From the NCBI GenBank assembly GCA_002914845.1, contig JXTC01000450.1:144158-208157 (forward strand): a stretch of DNA of 64,000 nt, in the 5' to 3' direction. The notes beneath the pieces were generated by a model. It searched no databases. It was not told where the DNA came from and worked only from the letters and a program-made list of their open reading frames with translations. The stretch comes from Trema orientale (taxonomy: Eukaryota; Streptophyta; Magnoliopsida; Rosales; Cannabaceae). Made by a program: the position numbers and the translations under genes. This document shows positions 1 through 12,960 of the stretch, piece by piece; position 1 is the first letter of the stretch, and every line of letters starts with the position of its first letter.

Positions 1-1029
1 CAGATTAGTGTAAAACTATGGCCATCAAAGTGTGTGTAGCTTTGTCCTTTACTTAAAAGCTGAAATAACTTGGTTAATTAAGTAAAATTTTCGTAACCCA
101 TAGGTAAGCAAGGGTTTAAGGTGTGTTTTAGCTCCCTACTTAACTAGAAACTCAAGAAATTATCATTTAAGCACTTCCATTACCAATTTTCGTAGCTTAT
201 ACCTACACAAGAGGTTAAGATGGGTTTCAGCTCCTAATGGTGTCAAAAACTAAGAAAAATGTCAATTAGACACTTATATTACCCATACACACATCAAGCA
301 TTCTAGGGTTCTTGAATCGATCTTTCACTGCACATGTATTCCCCAAGAATTTAATCAATCAGTTAAGAAACTCAAATCACACTAATAAACATGATTTTCA
401 ACCTATATGCATGTAGGAATAGAAATGCATTCTTTAATTAGCATATCTTGAGGTGTATTGTTGAAAAGTGTACTAGTAATAGTATCTGGGCACGATGACT
501 AGTAAAAACTTAGTTTAGAGTCAAATTTTAGAACTACTCATGAAATTATGAAATCTAGATGCAAAGATGTTTATTCGTGGCATGATGCATTCATGAGAAC
601 TTTGGGCATTACAATAATGAAACTCAAATTATTCAAATAATATAAATAAAGTGAAAATTTTATAAGTAATATAAATGAGCTAGTTTCATTACTCGAGTAA
701 TGTCAATAAAGTGATTATTCTATAAGTAATACAAATGAGTTTATTACAAATTCAAATTTTGATTCATCATATATATTTAAAAATATGATAAATATCGGAT
801 TTTGATCTATGCTATCTTCAAAACTATGAGTAATGAAACCTAATTTAATCGAATAGTGTGAATAAAGTGAGAAGATTACAAATAATACGAATAAGTTTAG
901 AAATAAACGTATAAGTTTGATTTATCATATTTATCTTATGAAGTATCTCTAATGAAATTTAAATTACTTAATTATTTTCAACTTGAATAGAGTTAGAATT
1001 CTATTAATAATATGAATAAATTATAAAAT
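1..1029. other. AT-rich sequence, no gene seen
   Basis: No open frame of credible length or recognisable domain is visible. The sequence is AT-rich with short repeated phrases such as aagtaatataaatgag. It lies just outside a CTCGAC-rich array and may be the internal part of the same large element. Confidence 0.4.
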
Positions 1030-1860
1030 TTTGAGTGGCTCGACACTCTTGTCAGGTGTGTCGAGCACGTTCTGTACATTATAAAATTTTACCCAATAAA
1101 GGTATCGAGTCGATATCAAGTAGATCGACACAATATTGGGTATGTCGAGCTGACTTCAAATGATAGCTTTGGCTTATAACTCATTTCTAAATCAAAGATA
1201 TCACGATCTATCTCAGTGGTTTTATATACTTCTTTCACAAAATCTTCATACGCTGTGTTAGTTTTAACTAAAATTCTTATTGATTGTTGTCTCTTTCCAA
1301 CTCATTTTTACACCTCTTTAACATTTTTCCACTCACCATTATATGAAACAAAAATTATTTTCATTCCATATGTATTTGATGACTTACCTGTGCAAAAACA
1401 AAGTTCACATGTAAGAAAATATATATGAAAGTATAGAATATTCAAAATTTGGTAAAAATCAATAAACTTGAATACTACTCGATAACTCTATCAAGTAACT
1501 CGACATGCCTGCCGAGTAGTTTGATAGTACTTTTGGATAGGCTCTATAAGTCTGTCGAGTGGCTCAACATGACTATCGAGTTATTAGACGCACTTGTCAA
1601 GCTACTCGATAACTATGTTGAGCAAATAATCAAAGAGGATTTCAAGATTTAAATATAGTCGAGCATTGTCGAGTAGTACTCAACAATAATGTCAAGCATT
1701 ATGTAGTAAGGTCAAGACCATCTCAACATAGTTATACTTGATAATTAAACTCGTCAAAAGTGTCGAGTTCTACTTCATAAGGTGTCGAGTAATACTCGAC
1801 AAAGATATTGAGTTGTACTCGACAGAATTATCGAGTCAAATCTGGGTTTCTTCTTCACGA
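1030..1860. repeat. CTCGAC/GTCGAG-rich degenerate array
   Basis: Dozens of short phrases combine CTCGAC, GTCGAG and TCGA with spacers of about 10-25 bp. The period is irregular and there is no convincing coding frame. The small open frames here come from the repeat phrases. The array resembles, but is not identical to, the CTAGAC/CTCGAC arrays at 7.6-9.4, 15.7-16.7 and 21.7-25.3 kb. Confidence 0.6.
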
Positions 1861-2360
1861 ATGTACTACAACTTCTAGTCGAAAATGCAAGCTTTTCAAG
1901 CTCAAAAATTGTTTAGAAAGTTCATATTTGTACTAAAAATTCAAATAGTACTTAAAAGTACAATTTATTCCTCTTAAACAAGTAAAAAAAATAAATTATA
2001 TTAATTATTTGAAGGATGAGTTTTAGCTTGATTGAAGAAAAAAAGAAAAACTAAGAAACGGTCGAATATGAAAGATAAAGACTTCAATAGCTTTGTTAGT
2101 GGATAGAAAAATATTGTAAGAAGAGATGACAAAATGTTGTCAGTATTTATGGATGAACTAGCTTGAAGAAAAAGGAGAAGGAGGAGAGAGAAAAGTGAGT
2201 TTTGAGTCTTAACACGAAAAAAAAATATTAGATAATCATCAAGTCAAAAAAATTTTTTGTTTCAAGGGCATTCTAGTCTCTCTAATAAAATTATAGTCAA
2301 ACAGACTAATTCTAAAATAATAATATTAAAATAGACTAGTTGTCAAATAGGCATGTTAAA
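1861..2360. mobile_element. Right terminal region of a CTCGAC-type element
   Basis: Leaving the array, the sequence passes through a phrase like aaatctgggtttcttcttc and then a purine-rich stretch. It ends near 2350 in a phrase whose reverse complement contains AGACTAGAATGCCCTTGAAA. The same order of landmarks, inverted, appears at the left end of the large elements near 7.05-7.6 kb and 21.2-21.8 kb. I infer that this is the right end of a third element whose left end lies outside the window. Divergence is high, so the boundary is approximate. Confidence 0.4.
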
Positions 2361-4482
2361 AGAGGTGCTTTCGCTAAGGTTTGCCTCGACGGGAAAAAAA
2401 AGGTTTCTAACTTTTCATTAGTGCAGCCGTATCTTTACTCCTTAGGCTTATCCCTCTCTATCTTCCACGCTTAACTTGCTCTTTGCATCTATCGCTTTCA
2501 TGCTTGCACTCTCATCAGAGCAGCCACCGTCGACCACATTTTCTGTCATGTGCCGTGCTCATTCAACTGTCACTACTCCCACCCTTCATAATCTCTTAAA
2601 GAAAAGCCACTATTCCTCTCCTTGTTAGCAGTAATCTTACTCTCTCATATGCTTTTTTTATTGGGAATGAAAAAAAAAATTATCATCCTTAGTTCGTTTA
2701 TATATTTATTTAGGATTTAGTAGAATTGAACAACTCCCTCCCAGTGTGTAGTATAATAATTGCCATAATCTTTTGGTTTTCATTTGTGAATGATTATCTT
2801 TAAACTCTTAATCAAACAACCTTGCTAGTTAGTTTGTTGATGGTTCTTTATGGAGCACAAAAGAGAAGCATTGCACAAGTTCAGGCAGAGTCATCATTTT
2901 TCCTCTCTTTTCCTTTGTTTATTTATTTATTGTTGTATTATCTATGAATCCATTAGAAATTAAGCATCATCATGTTCAAAATCAATAATATGATTCTTAC
3001 TTTTATAATTGTAATCAAGCTTAAACATACGTAGGCCATGAAACTTAAAGCCAATCAGAGACATAACAAAGTCCCAAATATATTCATGAACTTGAAAATA
3101 CACCCAAAATTCGGCAGACAAAATGAGGTCCTTATGTCAGTTTGAGAGACATTTGAATATTTCATATATCAGCGAATTATTTCTCTACAATATTGTCAGT
3201 TTCGCAGGGATGATAGGGTAGTCTAAAGTTCAAAATTCCTATATTTGTTATACTTGGGGGGTCTGACTACCTATGAATAACAATGGAAGATCTTAGTCTG
3301 CATGTCATCTTGAGTGTTTCATTGGTATCCTGTGAATCTTTTGCTATATTAGTCTTGAATTAACAACCTGAGCAGTTTACTTAGTCAGGATTTAGGATTC
3401 CAACTGCATATATTCATAATGGAGCCTAATAATGTATACAAGAATCAAGATCGTCTTTTCTCTTACCGTTGCCTCACCAAGCCCCCTTATCTGTCTTGGT
3501 TGTGTCTTATTTAGTTTTACATAAGCATGTAAACTATTAGGGCCAAACTTCAGAATCCAAATCTAAAAATGTATTGATATTTTTAGTTACGTCAATTGGA
3601 CCTTTTTCCAAATAGCTAGAAGTTTCAGGGGCCATCACCTTCCAAAGATAGCTTTTGTTCTCTTTTTTTTTCTCCTCTAATTTTGGTGGGTATGAAAAAG
3701 TTTTTCAAAAGGGTATTATATTTTTTAGAACCTCATTTTACAGGTTACATTGCATGGTTCTTATATTTTGGGTAGAGATTCTATCACAAGATGACGTCGT
3801 GTTGGTGCTTATTTTCAAATTTTTAGGTACCTAAAGTTAACACAAATTGGAGGATGGGATTGGCCTTCTAATTAGGTTCTTCGATTGTTTTTGGCTAGAG
3901 ATTCTAACATAACTATCATGGTAGATTTGATCATATATTATATTCTAAAGCTAAATAAATATCATTCTCGAGATGTTTCCTCTCATTGTTCCCATTGTAC
4001 TATTGTTCGGATGTTGAGATTTTAGGAAATAGGAATGAACTAGCCAATGCGAACAATGGTTTTATTAATTTCAGTTTTTGTTTTTAAGCTATTCTTCCCC
4101 ATGATTCTTATCTTATCTACAATTCTTGATGACGATGAACGACGAAGCACATTGTCTTGCAGTGAATTTGGAGTCATAAAACATAATTGGAGCTTCATTT
4201 GAATTATGTTTATTATGCTTTTGGAACTGACACATTGGATGTTTTATGCTCTGTGAAAGTCTTGTATGGAAGATATCTTAAACTCAAATATTATGTTTAT
4301 GATGATGCTTTGGAATTTGGGCGTTAGATGAGTTTATTTGCATTTTCTATTCTTGGATTGTTTTGTTTTATTTTTCTTAAATATGTTTATTTTTTTTTCA
4401 GAAATGTTCTTAAATATGTTTAGTTGTGTTAACTGTTAATATTTAATTCGACACTTATAACGAACTTTTAGGTTCAAAAGTC
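2361..4482. other. Intergenic, no gene recognised
   Basis: About 2.1 kb with scattered pyrimidine-rich and T-rich stretches and no frame long enough to call. Some parts have the base composition of introns or UTRs, for example around 2400-2650 and 4080-4330, but no exon could be joined or recognised. It could hold the remains of an old gene or element. Confidence 0.4.
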
Positions 4483-5145
4483 GAAAATATTGAGATATTG
4501 TGTGTATTGAATGATAAATTATTTGTATCACTTTTCGTGCAAAAGACAAGCGAGCAGGTAACATATTTTAAATTATTCTAGAGGTGTGCCAATCTCGTTT
4601 TACTATTACACCACACGTTTATTAAATACGTTATCGTGTGACTTATTTAATACTCATTTCGTGTTGGTGTTTTAAGTTTTTCACACATTTAATAAATTTA
4701 TTGTGTTTGTGTTTAGGTATAATTGTATCTTGTCAAAATTGTATCGATATGAATACGACATGATTATATGAATTACTAGTCATATACATTCTCCAATTCT
4801 ATGATTTGATAAATTATTTATTTACTACAATAATATAAGCATTTTGTAATTCGATTATCAGATGGACTAGTTTTTATAATGCACTTATTTTATCAAATAG
4901 AAGTCCTATTTTGATCCAAAAATAAATGTATATATTAACCTTCCCTTGGAAGGGAAAAAAAAATACTAGCAAAGAACGAACGACGTGTCGTTTTTTTAAC
5001 TAAAAAAGTCGACTGACGACCGACTTTCTCAAAAATCCTAATAAAAAGGGTAGGGCAACTAACGCTTCCATCTTTCAATCAAATTTAGGAGCTCAATCAA
5101 AAAGTAACAGTAGCCTCGGAAGGACGAGGAGAAGAAGAAGAAACG

Positions 5146-5345
5146 ATGTCGTACGATGATGTGGAGATCGAAGACATAGAGTAGGACGAAGAGCTCAAAG
5201 CGTACACATACCCATGCCCGTGCGGAGACTTGTTCCAAATCTCCAAGGAAGACCTTAGGCTCAGTGAGGAGATTGCTCGGTGCCCTTATTCTAAATCAAC
5301 AAGGCTATCGACTCCTCCAAACAGAATCCCATCACCATTTCTTGA
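5146..5345 (+). pseudogene. DPH3: DPH3 pseudogene (CSL zinc-finger, broken copy)
   Basis: The start ATG and first residues match the intact DPH3 at 17342, and the upstream sequence is also shared. Codon 13, TGG (Trp) in the intact copy, is TAG here. Further on, about 60 bp are missing between the CxxC zinc-ligand region and the C-terminal tail, removing the second cysteine of the second pair and part of the core. The phrase before the stop (aacaaggctatcgac) is retained. The protein cannot be made from this copy. It lies in copy A of the duplication, so the loss probably followed duplication, with copy B kept as the working gene. Confidence 0.9.
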
Positions 5346-5454
5346 AAATTCAAGTTCATCATCTATTATTTCATTTCAATTTTTTCTTTGTATCCAATAA
5401 AAATTTCTAATTTTTGTCATATGATTTATTAGATAGAATGTTTATGTCTAAGAA

Positions 5455-6609
5455 CATCTCTAATGGGTAATGAAAATGTCAAGGTTTAGCATTTGGCTAA
5501 AAAATATATCTCTAATGGTATCATATATTTGGCTTAATTTTTAGTATGTGCTATTTGTTGTCCCAATTATAACACAAGAGAAGCACATGCAAAATTTTAG
5601 CATGTAATATAATTTATAATATTTTTTGAATAAATTGAAATTTTCATTCAGCTACTTGATACAATAATCGAAATACAAATAACTCATTAGAGTAAATGAA
5701 TAATCGGTAAAACTATTGTATTCAACTAAAGATTTGGGAGAAAATACAAAACCTAACAAAGGGTATAACTGAAGTTTTATGAGATATGTCTCTTCGCTCA
5801 TCAAAATCATTTTCTACCATTAGAGTTGTTCTTTGAACTAATATTGTGACGGATCTTTTGCATAAATCAATCTTGAACCACATAGAATCTTCTAGATCTA
5901 TACTAAAAAAGTCTCAAATATAAAAAAATAGTCATAGAAGATTGCATGGAAATAAAGAAAATAAATAAAACCCGCACATATCTATAATTAGGAAGGACAA
6001 AACACCCATATATCTAAATTTGGGATGACTCGTGCCTTTGCACATAAGGAATGATTATTGAAAACAAAAAAAAGGAAAAAAAAATAACAAAATAAAAAAT
6101 TCGAAAAAATCTTGATGTATGAGTAAAAGAGATTTCTTTAGAGGAGAAAATAGAGGCTAGATATAATTTGTAATATTGCTTCTAGTTTAAATATAAAATA
6201 TTCATCTGGTTCACAAAATTGTCAAATACAATGCATTTATATAGATTTTTCATTAAATTTTATTTATAAGTTTATTCTTATATAAATTACTATAAATAAA
6301 ATTAATAATAGAATAAAACTTCATGTACAATTTTTTTGCATTGATCACTTCGTTCGTTTATGTACAATAAGAGTAATTCAAATTAGTAAGTGAAGTTAGT
6401 CTTTACGATGAGTAATTAGATGATAAAATAATAAGGGTTAATGGTAGAAAAAAAGATAATTTATAAATAAAAATAATTTTAAAATACAAAATAGTATTTT
6501 TTTTAGCATGTACTATATTGGAGCAAAACTCAAAAAATGCCTATTAAATTTAATATGTCATATTAAATCTTAACATAGTACATTATTTTAGTATAATGCT
6601 TTAGAGATG
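5455..6609. mobile_element. 1.15-kb non-autonomous TIR element (copy A)
   Basis: The left end reads catctctaatgggtaatg and the right end, reverse-complemented, reads catctctaaagcatt, giving a short imperfect terminal inverted repeat. Internal sequence is AT-rich with no transposase frame. The same element sits at the same relative position in copy B, so it was present before the duplication. The superfamily is not assigned because no clean target duplication was found. Confidence 0.5.
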
Positions 6610-8943
6610 GTATAAGTAGTACGTACACCTATTTATGGTATGGGTCATTTAAGCAACGCAGACCCTGCTTCGATTGTGCTTCACCATGGAAAAGCAAATA
6701 AGTAGAATGACTGAGGTGGCTGATATGATTGCAACCAGATTTTTAAATAGTATACCATCCTCCGAAAAGCATAGGTGACTAGAGAATAGCGAAACCTTTT
6801 ACTAGTAAACTGCTCCTAACATTCTCTCCAACCTCAAGTGAGATGAAGTTCAAGCCTCAAAGATTATTGTTTTCTTTGTTTTTTTTTTGTTTCTCTTTTT
6901 TTTTTTTTCATTTATTGGTTTTTCCTTGAGTAATATGAGGAAGAGAAACGTTAGAACCCATTAATTAGATTTAACATGTTGAAAAAAGGTGACGATTTAA
7001 CTACGAAATATGTACCAAATTAAAATTTATGGAACCATTCATAATATTTAGGAAAATTTGCTGAAATAGACCCCCTCCGTAGTAAATTTTAGGAACTAGA
7101 CCTCTTTTAAAAGTTTTAGTATGAATACACCCTCTTTAAGAAATAAGAGTGTAGAATGTCTCTCATTTCAAATAAATAAAAAATTAAATTTACAAGGAAA
7201 AAAATAATTAGCTCTTTTTTTTTTTTTCCATCATCTTCATCTTCTTCTTCACGTTTTTTCTTTTTCTTTTTCTCATCTTGGCCGAAAATAAGAAAACACC
7301 CAAACTCACGAATTCTTCATATATTAATCTTGAAGAACATGTTCATCCTCCTCATTATACTTTCCTCTTTAAGTTTCCTCTAATTACAATGTTTAAGTTT
7401 CAAATCAATATTTAATCTTTACTAAAACTCTTGTTTGATTAATAGATTAAAAAGTATTATTCTAGTATGATTTAAAACTACAGTGAAAAATACGAACCTT
7501 GTTGCCGTTTTTTTGAGCTTGAAAAGCTCTGAAATATAGCCGAAATTGCAAAAAATGCAGATCCAAGTAAAAAACGATGCCCAAATTTTGCTAGACAAGG
7601 GTATCGAGCTGCTAGACACCCCACCGAGTGCTCGACTAGTTGTACATTTTCAGCTATGCTTGACACCACTGTCGAGCCATGTCTCAACTATTATCAACCT
7701 AAGTGATCGATACCTTCTTGACCATGCTAGACACACGTATCAAGCAATATCTCATCTATTGCTGATATAGGCACTCGACACTATCATGACTATGCTTGAT
7801 ACCTTATCTAGAAGGTTCGACAGTAAGATCGAGTGACTAGACACCATTGTTTAGCCAGTTTCTAGAATGTAAAATGGTTATTTGACACCACATCTAGAGC
7901 ATTTCACAGTATTTTCTAGCCATTACACGCATGCCAAACTATGCACAAATGCCTAGCCATTGTTATAGTGAAAATAAGCTCATCGATCCATAAATGTTAT
8001 TAATTACTTTATTATCTACATAATTATATTCGATAACTCGACACTATTGATGACATTGCTATCTGGTAGCCTTCTAAAATTAAGGAGAATAGCTCTACCT
8101 AGTTATCTAGTGACTTGACAATATTATGGAGTAAGTTCAATAGAGTGTCAAGCTACTAAACAACATATGGTATTTGTGATTTGCATTCTGAAAAATCGCT
8201 AGACATGATGTTTGGTAGCTCAACACAAATGTCTAACTCTCTAGGTAGGGTGTCGGATCACATAATTATACATTTTCTTCTCTCATAATTTAGCTATTTA
8301 ATTATATTGAGATGTGTCAATCTAAATATATTTCATGATAAATTAATAATTATTCAAACAATCATGAATATTGATAGGTTGGGGAGAAAAATATAAACTG
8401 TACTCTTTTTCCATTTGCTAAGGATTAATTTGTCCCATTGATGTTCCTAGTAAGGTTATTAATGACACAATTTTAGTAAAATATTATAAGAATATTGTAC
8501 TCATTTTTATTCACTAAGATTTTTACCCATATAGTTTTACTTAGATTTTGATGAGGCTTTTTTATATTAATAACATAAATTATAAGAATATTGTGTTTTT
8601 TTTAGATTTTTGTTAGTAGTTTAGAGAACTTATTTGGGGATGTATTAAGGTTCATTGGTTTTTCCTAGATTTTGAGAACATTTTATTGAAAATTATACTA
8701 GACATAGTGTCAAATGTCCGAGATAGGGTGTTTAGTATCTAAGAAAAGCTGTCCAACCACTTGACATCATTGAAAATAATGTTATATAAAATAGCTAGAC
8801 ATGATATCTAGTAACTCGATAGATTAGTCGAGTATTCTAGACATGTCGTCTAGCCCCTGGACACTGTTATTCAAGTATCTATAGTTGTCATTTTGTTAGA
8901 ATGAACACTAACTAGCCTTTTTTTTGGTTAGTAGCCTAGAAAC

Positions 8944-9432
8944 TGACTAGACATGGTATTTGGTTGCTCGACATAGTTGTCTAGTATTCCAGATAATGTA
9001 TCTAGCCACTAGACATGTTTGTCAAGTGAATTAATAATAATATAAAAAATGGCTAGACATGGTGTCTGGTTGTTCGATATAGTTGTCTAGCGTTCCAGAC
9101 AATGTGTCTAGCCGCTAGACATGTTTGTTGAGTGAGTAAATAATGTTCTAAAAAATGGCTAGACATGGTGTCTGATTACTCGAAATAGTTGTCTAGTATT
9201 CCAGACAATGTATCTAGCCACTAGACAAGTTTGTCGAGTGAGTAAATAATGATATATAAATGGCTAGACATGATGCCTGATTGCTCGACATAGTTATCTA
9301 GTGTTCCAGACAATGTGTATAGCCGCTAGATATGTTTGTAGAGTGAGTAAATAATGTTCTACAAAATAGCTAGACATGGTGCCTAGTTGCTCGACATAGT
9401 TGTCTAGCATTCCAGATAATGTGTCTAGTGTT
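8944..9432. repeat. 106-bp tandem array, CTAGAC type (copy A)
   Basis: About 4.6 units of about 106 bp. Each has the phrase order ctagacatggtgtctggttg, a CTCGACATAGTTGTCTAG segment, a ccagacaatgtgtctag segment and a spacer ending in gagtgagtaaataatg. Unit starts are near 8944, 9051, 9157, 9262 and 9368. The orthologous array in copy B is at 23101-23592. Confidence 0.85.
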
Positions 9433-9439
9433 CAAATAT

Positions 9440-9689
9440 AGTCACTAACTTAATGAGATTTGAACTTACATATTAAAAACGTGACATCTATTTTGAAAAA
9501 TATGTCATTTATATTACTAGAAATATAGTCACTTTATTATTCGTATTACTAGAAACTTAATCATGTTGTTAGTCACTATCTTAACTTTTTTAAATATTAA
9601 AAATATGCAATCTATATCAAAATATTGAAAATATGTCATCCATATTACTTGAAACTTAGTCACTTCATTATTCGTTTACTAGAAACTTA
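9440..9689. repeat. 131-bp AT-rich tandem array, left part (copy A)
   Basis: Units contain acttagtcacttcattattc and aatattgaaaatatg phrases. This is the left part of an array continued at 15087-15690; the PIF/Harbinger element lies between. The unbroken version is in copy B (23600-24545). Confidence 0.8.
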
Positions 9690-9860
9690 AGGCCCGTTTG
9701 GTATCAGATTCGGATCCATTTTTTAAAGAGGAAATTAGACCTTATGCAGTGATTTTGAAAAAGAATTACACATATACGATACTCATTTTTTTAAACGATT
9801 TCATACGGTACTTTTTAGATAAATGACAAAATTTCATTAGACATCAAATTTCTCTGCCTA

Positions 9861-10064
9861 TCAATTCCTACTCTCTGAAATGTTCAAGCCATTGTATGGC
9901 ATGACAAGAGGCGAATCATCAGTTCTCTGATCAACAGTCCATATGGCAGGGATCTTAGCGGCACTAAGGGCAATCAAAGACCCAAACTCATGATGATGGA
10001 CCGTGACCCGTAATCTCATCAAGCCAGTCTTCTCGTTGGTGCCCTTCTGCCTCTTCTTGCTCAT
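9861..10064 (-). other. Short open frame of unknown origin inside the PIF/Harbinger element
   Basis: A 67-codon frame starts MSKKRQKGTNEKTG on the minus strand, 170 bp inside the left terminus. Its base composition is clearly richer in GC than the flanks, as in a gene-derived piece. I do not recognise the protein. It may be a host gene fragment captured by the element, a remnant of an element gene, or chance. No introns or neighbouring exons could be joined. Confidence 0.3.
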
Positions 10065-10899
10065 GGATATTTACTAGAAGTACGAGACTCGTCGGAGTTG
10101 CGAGGTAGAGTCGTTCATGCCATCGGAGCACCTCTAAAATTGAAACCGTGTTTTGATATTAGATTTTGGTACCAAATTATTTTTTTGGGCTCTATTTTAA
10201 AATTTTGATTCATTTGAATGTAGGTGGGTTAACCTCTCGTATTGGTTTGAAATGGTTTCATCATTATTTGTAGTATGTCTTATATGTTAGGACCCAAACT
10301 AAGCTTTATAGCTCCTTATGATTTGATTTATGTTGTTACTTTTTGAACTATGCAATAACTAGTAGTTCATTTTGGATGAGCAAATCTAGATAAACTTGCC
10401 TTGATGCATGATTGCCTTTGGAATGATTACTTCAGCAATACAAAGAAAATATTTTTTTTCTTTTGGAATGATTTATTTAAAAGTAATTAGGGGAAAAGAG
10501 GTTTGCAGCTTGCTCACCAAGTTCATTTCCCATAAACTAATTTAGACATTGGTTAAAGGTGAATTTAAAATCAAATAAGATCAATAGATATAATAATTAA
10601 TATAGAAGCGAAGTTCTAACTTATTTAGGTAGATGATATGAATGTCCTAATTGTAAAGTTATGAAGTGTTAAGGTGCTAACTACATTTATTGACTTCCGT
10701 ATATTTTGTTTATCAATCCTCAAAGTAAAGTTGTCGTTATAGATAATACACATATAAATAAAACACATAGTTATATTAGATCAATTAAAAGAATGAAAAA
10801 GCAATTAAAAGAATAAAAAAAAAAGAGAGAGAGAGAAGAGCATGGCTCAATGAAAAACGAATAGAAAGGGAGAAAAATTTAAATAAGAAGACATAAACT

Positions 10900-12055
10900 T
10901 GTACTCAGTTTCCAAATTGATAACTAGTAATTACTAACCAAATTGGTAATTGATACCAAGTAACTAATAACCAGATTAGTTTACGATAACTATTGACTAC
11001 TATTGTAATTGGAAACCAATCACTAATAACTAGTCGCCAGTCTTTGCAAATAGCTATCAATTTGGAAACCAATAATAAGTAACCAGCTATCAATCTTTAT
11101 AACTAGCCACAAAAAAAAAAAAAAAAAAAAAACCAGTAACTAGTAACCAATTTCTGTCTTTATAACTAGCCACTAATATGGAAGCCAATAACTAGATTGG
11201 TATTGTATGGAACTAAATTCAGTAACTAGTAACCAGCGTAGTTACCGATAGCTATTATTTGGAATTTATAACTATTCTAGTTAATAGTAACTGGTAAATA
11301 GTCATCAGTCTAAGTGGTTATTAGTCTAGAAACTAGTAGCTAGATTGGTTATAAGTTACTAGTACTAATAACTGGTAACTTGTCACTAGTTTAAGTGGCC
11401 ACTAGTTTGGAAACCAGTAACCTAAATAGTTGTCATAGTTTACCAAGTACTTATTATTTATTGAGATAACTAAAAAATATTTATTCTGGTCACTAGTAAT
11501 CAATAAAAAGTCACTAGTCTAAATGGTTACCAGTCTAGAAATTAGTATCTAGATTAGTTACTAGTAACCAGTATTGGTAACCGGTAACTTATCACCAGTT
11601 TAAGTAACTACCAGTCTTGAAACTAATAGCCTAAATAGTTACCATATTTTACTAAGTACTTATTATATATTGAGATAACTAAAAAAATTTATTATAGTCA
11701 CTAGTAACCGACAAAAAATTATTAGTGTAATTGACTACTAGTCTAGAAACCAGTAGCTAGATTAGTTACTAGTAACCAGTAACTTGTAACCAATTTAAGT
11801 GGTCACCAATCTGGAAACCAATAACTTAAATGGTTATCATAATTTACCAAGTACCTATTATTTATTCAGATAACTAAAACATATTTGTTCTAGACAGTAG
11901 CTAATTCGTAAAAAGTCACCAGTCTAAAAACTAGTAGCTAGATTGGTTACTAGTAACTAATACTGGTAACTGGTAACTTTTCACTAGTTAAAGTAGCTAT
12001 TGGTCTGAAAACTAGTAACTTAAATGGTTGCCATACTTTACCGAGAGTTAGTGCT
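10900..12055. repeat. Degenerate satellite-like array (ACTAGTAACCAGTAACTGG family)
   Basis: Short phrases such as actagtaaccagtaactgg and ccagtctggaaaccagtaac recur throughout. A higher-order unit of roughly 180-215 bp is marked by phrases like taccaagtacttattatttattgagataac near 11440, 11660 and 11850. It lies entirely inside the PIF/Harbinger element. A related, shorter array occurs at 47430-47690, outside any such element. Confidence 0.75.
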
Positions 12056-12960
12056 TTATTTTATTTTTTTAAAAAAACAAAAGAAAAGAAAACGAAAAAA
12101 GAAATTAGAAAAGAGAAAAGAGGAAAACCAAAGAATGAATATTTTTAATTAAAAAAGAAGACAAAAATGAGAGAGATGGACATGGTTCCATAAAAAAAGG
12201 GAAAAAAATAAAAAAAAAAACAAAAATAAAAACAAAAGAGAGAAACTAGTAACTAGTAGAAAATTGGTAACTAATTTAAAAAAAATGATAAAAAATTAAT
12301 AAATGGAAGAAGTATTAAAAAAGAGGAAAATAAAAAAAAATAATTAAAAAGATGAAAAAGAAAAAAATGTATATAATGAGTGAAAAGGGACTTCATGAGA
12401 AATAAAATATAAAAAAAAGAAAAGAAAACTAAAAAACAAAAAATAAAAATGAAAAAAAAAAACAAAATGAATTTAGAAAAGTATTGAGTTTTGAACCCAT
12501 GAGTTGTTAGGACGAAAAATGGGGTATATATTAGCGTTGGGTTTTATTCACGAATAGATTGTTGGGTTTTATTCACGAATAGATTTTATTACGATTTTGC
12601 CACTTTTTATGAATTATGAAAAAGTTTAGTTTTATTACAAATTTGCCACTGTATTTTGACAGAATATTTTGAAAAATACCATTTGTATATCGCATGAAAT
12701 TATACTTTTTTTAGTACCGTATTTCTCTAATTATTTTCAATTTTTAAAGGGAAGACTCATAAACACTCTTTTTTTAAACCCAAACTTTGAAAATACGGAG
12801 TCATAAATACTTGTTTGGTGGGCTTGTATCACAAAACTCTTTCCGAGCCCAACTCAAAAAATAGGCTAAAATTTAGAAAACGATTTTTTATCGTTTTGGG
12901 ATTGGGATATTACTCAAAAAACTCAGACCCTGCTCTTACCTCCTTTGCGCAGCCATTGAC
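12056..12960. other. Low-complexity purine-rich DNA and spacer inside the element
   Basis: 12060-12480 is A-rich low complexity whose antisense reads as a poly-Phe frame; this is not a gene. At 12535-12585 a 22-bp phrase (gttgggttttattcacgaatag) is tandemly duplicated. Nothing else is recognised. Confidence 0.5.

Noticed and set aside
8944-9432. Regular spacing suggestive of a CRISPR-like array
   Set aside because: Whole 106-bp units are repeated with no unique spacers; plant nuclear context; ordinary tandem repeat.
12271-12465. Open frame of almost pure Phe/Leu on the minus strand
   Set aside because: Product of an A-rich low-complexity tract inside the PIF/Harbinger element.
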